64,000 nt of DNA from assembly GCA_964565925.1 (NCBI GenBank), contig CAZMGV010000004.1, positions 1 to 64,000 on the forward strand. Direction: 5' to 3'. The notes under the pieces were generated by a model. It was given only the letters and a program-made list of their open reading frames with translations. It did no database searches and had not been told where the DNA came from. The position numbers were made by a program, and so were the translations under genes. Position 1 is the first letter of the stretch. The number at the start of each line of letters is the position of its first letter. This document shows positions 60,713 through 64,000 of this stretch, in pieces. The DNA comes from CAZMGV01 sp964565925. Lineage in GTDB: Bacteria > JAGRBM01 > JAHCIT01.

Positions 60713-60736
60713 GCCGCCAGAGCTGTTCGGACCCGC

Positions 60737-61609
60737 TTGAAAAGATCACCGGCCAGCACTCCGTTCCGTGCCCGTATACGTGGAAGGGTTCTGGATGCGG
60801 CAAAGAGTCCCCTGATTATGGGCGTCGTGAATACGACGCCCGACTCTTTTTATGACGGCGGGCGGCTGAAAACCGCCCGGCAGGCGGTCGACCACGCCAT
60901 GCGGCTCATCGACGAGGGGGCCAAGATTATCGACATCGGCGGCGAATCGACCCGGCCGGGTGCCCGGCCCGTCAGCGCCGCCGGCGAACTGCGCCGTGTC
61001 ATTCCCGTTATCGAGGGTTTGCGCAAACGGGACTCCCAGGTGGCCGTCTCTATCGATACGCTGAAATCAAAGGTAGCCTCGGAGGCTATTCAGGCCGGCG
61101 CCGACATCGTCAATGATGTAAGCGCCCTTTCTGCCGACCCGCAGATGGCGGCCATATGTGCCAAGGCCGGGTGCCATGTGGTGCTGATGCACCGCCGTGG
61201 CACCAGTCCGGATATGTACAGGCTGGCCCGCTACCGGGACGTCTCCCGGGAGGTCGCCCGTGAACTGGACGCATTCATAAAGCAGGCCCGGCAGGCAGGA
61301 ATTAAGATCGGCCGGATCATTCTCGACCCCGGAATCGGCTTCGCCAAACGGGCCCCGGACTCCTGGCGTCTGCTTCTCAACCTCAAGCCGGTTATGGAAC
61401 TGGGCTATCCGGTTCTGTGCGGCTGGTCGCGCAAGAGCTTCCTCAAGGAGATCACCGGGGACGAACCGGACGCCCGACTGGCGGGTACGCTCGCCCTTAT
61501 CGGTCCGGTGATCCGGCAGGGAGTATCAATCCTCCGTGTCCACGACGCGGCCGCGACGAGGGCCACCCTGAACACCCTCCAAGCCCTTGAAAAGTCTGGC
61601 TTTTCTTGA
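60737..61609 (+). CDS. folP: Dihydropteroate synthase
   Basis: A 290-residue TIM-barrel enzyme joining p-aminobenzoate to dihydropterin pyrophosphate in folate synthesis. The two signatures are complete: MGVVNTTPDSFYDGG near residue 29 and IDIGGESTRPGA near 65. IDTLKSKVASEAIQAGADIV with NDVSAL, LMHRRG, DPGIGFAK and GWSRKSFL line the active site. The start is a TTG 25 bases after the ftsH stop; the first 25 residues are Arg-rich and not conserved. The order ftsH-folP-cdaA is usual in many Gram-negative and Gram-positive lineages. Confidence 0.96.
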   Translation: MKRSPASTPFRARIRGRVLDAAKSPLIMGVVNTTPDSFYDGGRLKTARQAVDHAMRLIDEGAKIIDIGGESTRPGARPVSAAGELRRVIPVIEGLRKRDSQVAVSIDTLKSKVASEAIQAGADIVNDVSALSADPQMAAICAKAGCHVVLMHRRGTSPDMYRLARYRDVSREVARELDAFIKQARQAGIKIGRIILDPGIGFAKRAPDSWRLLLNLKPVMELGYPVLCGWSRKSFLKEITGDEPDARLAGTLALIGPVIRQGVSILRVHDAAATRATLNTLQALEKSGFS

Positions 61610-61645
61610 ACTGAATCCCGGCTACCGGTTACAGAACAGTCTGAG

Positions 61646-62419
61646 ATGACGGATTTCCTCATTGCAGTCTGGCGAACCCTACGCTGGCAGGACGCTCTTG
61701 ATATCGCCCTGCTGACGATACTTTTTTACGCCATCCTCATCTTCGTTCAGGGCACACGCGCTGCACAGATCCTCACCGCCCTCGTTGTACTCGGCGGTCT
61801 TTATTATCTGTCGCAGGCGATTGATCTCGCCGCCACGCACTGGCTGATCGGAGCGCTCTTCTCGAACCTGTTCCTCGTAGTGGTCATCCTGTTCCAGGAG
61901 GATATCCGCCGTGCATTCGCCCGCTTCGGACGGACAGGCGGCATACTCGGACGGGTGCTTGCCGTGGAGCAGGTCCGCTCGCTCGAGGCGATCGCCAAGG
62001 CGGCGTCCAGCCTTGCCGAAGCGAAAATCGGTGCGCTCATCGTCATCGAGCGGGAGATCGGACTCAATGACTATATCGAGGTAGGCACCTCGATTGACGC
62101 CGTCGTCGATGACGATCTGCTCTACAGTATTTTTCTCCCTTACTCGCCGCTTCACGACGGCGCAGTGATCATCCAGGGCGGCCGGATCAAGGCGGCCGGA
62201 TGTTTCCTGCCGCTCCATGTCGATCCGAACGTGAGCCGCCATCTGGGCACACGCCACCGTGCGGCCATGGGCATTACCTCCGAAACCGACGCGCTCGCCG
62301 TCGTCGTCTCGGAAGAAGAAGGCCGGGTTTCGCTCGCCTTTGAAGGCCGGATCACACCGGATCTGGACGGTGCGACGCTCCTCAACCATCTGACCGAGCT
62401 GATGCGGAGGACCGGATGA
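61646..62419 (+). CDS. cdaA: Diadenylate cyclase CdaA
   Basis: A 257-residue membrane-bound cyclic di-AMP synthase. Three N-terminal helices (about 17-85) anchor a DAC domain with LHDGAVII, the DGA motif near residue 170, and GTRHRAAMGITSETDA, the RHR motif near 203. It makes c-di-AMP from two ATP and is coupled to CdaR and GlmM. It is followed by cdaR with a four-base ATGA overlap. The gene has normal length and both catalytic motifs, so it should be active. Confidence 0.96.
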   Translation: MTDFLIAVWRTLRWQDALDIALLTILFYAILIFVQGTRAAQILTALVVLGGLYYLSQAIDLAATHWLIGALFSNLFLVVVILFQEDIRRAFARFGRTGGILGRVLAVEQVRSLEAIAKAASSLAEAKIGALIVIEREIGLNDYIEVGTSIDAVVDDDLLYSIFLPYSPLHDGAVIIQGGRIKAAGCFLPLHVDPNVSRHLGTRHRAAMGITSETDALAVVVSEEEGRVSLAFEGRITPDLDGATLLNHLTELMRRTG

Positions 62420-63345
62420 GCCGCCGCAACCTCATCAACTTCACCATCGCGTTGGTTCTGGCGCTGGTCGCCTGGGCGTCGATCCGGCTGGGTGCCGACA
62501 ATCAGATGAGCCTGAATGCAAAGATCCGGCTGACCGGCATACCCGATGGCCTGATCGTGACTGAACGGCTGCGGGAGTCCGTTACCGTCACGCTGCGTGG
62601 CACTCGTGCAGGACTTTCACGAATCAAGGAAGAGGACCTTGCGCTGGATATCGATATCTCCGGCCGGACGGAAGGGATCGCGAATCTGGAACTGGATGCC
62701 GCCCAGCTGAAACCGGTCCCATCGGGCGTCACGGTCCTGTCGATCGCGCCACCGGTCATCAGCGTGAAGCTCGAATCCGTGATGGAGTCCATGCTCCCCG
62801 TCAAGGAAAACATCCTTGGAACGTTGCCCGACGGTTACAGCCTGAGGCTCCTGGAGATTCATCCCGCGCAGGTCCAGTTCAAGGGCCCCGCCCGGCTAGG
62901 CAAGAAGCTGAAGGAAATACTGACGGAGCCGGTGGAAGCCCGCACTCTCGTCAAGCAGCCCGAGCGTGAGGTGAGCCTCATTTCGTCGTCCGAGGTATTT
63001 CCGTATCTGAACCCCCGAAAAGTCACGATCCGGGCTGACCTCGCGGAAGAAACCATCGACCGGGAGATTGTGGTGACCATGTCACCCAGGCACCGGGACG
63101 GATTTAATGTCGTCGCCGCACCTCCGACCGTGACGGTAAAGGTGGCCGGCCCGGCCTCGATCGTCAGCACGCTTTCCAAGGCGAGCTTCCAGGTGGAGGC
63201 TGACTTCTCCCCCTATCCTCCGGGCCGGTACAAGCGCGTATCGCCGCGGATGCGGATCGAGGGGCCCGGCGTACAGAACGGCCTTGAAATCTTGTACGGC
63301 CCCAAGCAGTTTGATATTGCCGTGTCCCCACGGGACGGGAAGTGA
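62416..63345 (+). CDS. cdaR: CdaR/YbbR-domain regulator of CdaA
   Basis: A 309-residue protein with one N-terminal helix (LINFTIALVLALVAWASIRL) and an extracytoplasmic region of three YbbR-like beta domains at about 35-110, 115-200 and 205-300, each with a strand-turn pattern such as VTVTLRGTRAGLSRI. YbbR proteins bind CdaA and tune its activity. It overlaps cdaA by four bases and lies one base before glmM, the standard cdaA-cdaR-glmM order. Confidence 0.9.
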   Translation: MSRRNLINFTIALVLALVAWASIRLGADNQMSLNAKIRLTGIPDGLIVTERLRESVTVTLRGTRAGLSRIKEEDLALDIDISGRTEGIANLELDAAQLKPVPSGVTVLSIAPPVISVKLESVMESMLPVKENILGTLPDGYSLRLLEIHPAQVQFKGPARLGKKLKEILTEPVEARTLVKQPEREVSLISSSEVFPYLNPRKVTIRADLAEETIDREIVVTMSPRHRDGFNVVAAPPTVTVKVAGPASIVSTLSKASFQVEADFSPYPPGRYKRVSPRMRIEGPGVQNGLEILYGPKQFDIAVSPRDGK

Positions 63346-63346
63346 C

Positions 63347-64000
63347 ATGTCCGGCGGAAACCAGCAGAAAACCCTTTTTGGAACGGACGGCGTGCGTGGT
63401 CTGGCTAACCGCTACCCGATGGATGCCGAGACGGCGATCGCGCTCGGGCGGGCCGCCGCTTTCGTCCTGAAAACCCGCGGCACCCAGCGTCCCAAGGTCC
63501 TGATCGGCAAGGACACAAGGCTCTCCTGCTACATGCTCGAACATGCACTGGCGGCAGGGTTGTGCTCCATGGGAGCCGATGTGACGCTGATCGGGCCGAT
63601 GCCGACCCCGGGTATCGCTTTCCTCGCGCATGACATGCGCGCCGATGCCGGAATTATTATCAGCGCCTCCCACAATCCGTACCAGGACAATGGCATCAAG
63701 TTTTTCGACCGGCGCGGTTTCAAGCTGCCCGACAGTGACGAGCTTGAGATCGAGCGGTGGGTCAAAGACGGGATTCCGAAGGACAAACTTGCCTCTGGCA
63801 ACGACATCGGCCGGATCAAGCGCGTCGAGGACTCCGAAGGCCGCTATATCGTCCACGCAAAGCAGACCTTCGACAGCCTGCTGTCGCTGGACGGGATGAA
63901 AGTGGCCCTGGACTGCGCCAACGGGGCGGCCTACTTCGTCGCTCCTAAAGTGTTCGCGGAACTTGGGGCGACGGTATTCCCTATCGGAATCGCGCCCAAC
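63347..64000 (+). CDS. glmM: Phosphoglucosamine mutase GlmM (5' part, runs off the window)
   Basis: The first 218 codons of a phosphoglucosamine mutase, which turns glucosamine-6-phosphate into glucosamine-1-phosphate for cell-wall and lipopolysaccharide precursors. The frame is open to the right edge. Marks are LFGTDGVRGLANRYPM near residue 10 and the phosphoserine loop GIIISASHNPYQDNGIK, with Ser108 as the phosphorylated residue. The ATG at 63347 follows the cdaR stop (TGA 63343-63345) by one base, so it is co-translated. GlmM also binds and inhibits CdaA in organisms with this gene order. Confidence 0.96.
   Translation, partial: MSGGNQQKTLFGTDGVRGLANRYPMDAETAIALGRAAAFVLKTRGTQRPKVLIGKDTRLSCYMLEHALAAGLCSMGADVTLIGPMPTPGIAFLAHDMRADAGIIISASHNPYQDNGIKFFDRRGFKLPDSDELEIERWVKDGIPKDKLASGNDIGRIKRVEDSEGRYIVHAKQTFDSLLSLDGMKVALDCANGAAYFVAPKVFAELGATVFPIGIAPN

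Overview
The window is high-GC DNA, about 60% or more by eye, from a Gram-negative bacterium. Secreted proteins carry Sec and lipoprotein signals. The chromosomal core combines ftsH-folP-cdaA-cdaR-glmM with a pst-phoU-phoB-phoR operon. Lipid-type genes are frequent: acyl-CoA dehydrogenases, a WS/DGAT-type acyltransferase, an SCP2-like protein, and SDRs including a PRISE-like one. GTG and TTG starts are common. I infer a deltaproteobacterial-type lineage (Myxococcota, Desulfobacterota or Binatota-like), but the sequence shown cannot fix the taxon.

Region 1 (1-12.2 kb) is accessory in character. It opens with the translesion mutasome imuA (3' end only), imuB and dnaE2. Next comes a minus-strand run of five exported proteins: two TPR paralogues, a coiled-coil protein and two SUMF1/FGE-fold proteins. 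A divergent lipoprotein carries two more FGE-fold domains. None of the four FGE-fold domains keeps the cysteine pair that formylglycine formation needs.

Region 2 (12.2-18.9 kb) is a mobile-element remnant. It has a tyrosine recombinase, a ParB-methyltransferase fusion, small and large terminase subunits, and a two-gene pair whose second member has a PD-(D/E)XK nuclease signature. A tRNA 3' half with its downstream flank occurs at 17.78 kb and again at 18.87 kb, 1,083 bp apart. A 28-bp motif upstream of the integrase recurs just before the second copy. Together these look like two successive insertions at one tRNA gene.

Region 3 (18.9-50.2 kb) is mixed chromosomal metabolism: SDRs, an SMP-30-like protein, an iron alcohol dehydrogenase, an SCP2-like protein, a WS/DGAT gene broken by one in-frame TAG, two related sensor kinases, two acyl-CoA dehydrogenases, TauE/SafE, two TetR regulators, ComF, a CDGSH protein, aspartase, a CLC-F-like transporter, a PRISE-like reductase, tRNA-Leu, hemerythrin and amidase. 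Its most unusual gene encodes a 1,531-residue exported protein built from two families of aromatic repeats. An acyl-carrier-like protein has Asp where the phosphopantetheine serine should be. A 106-bp nested palindrome lies at 40.73 kb.

Region 4 (50.3-64 kb) is a Pho-box-preceded operon pstC-pstA-pstB-phoU-phoB-phoR, with no pstS in the window. It is followed by ftsH, folP, the c-di-AMP synthase cdaA, its partner cdaR and the start of glmM. The first block senses and imports phosphate; the second covers membrane proteolysis, folate, c-di-AMP and cell-wall precursor synthesis.
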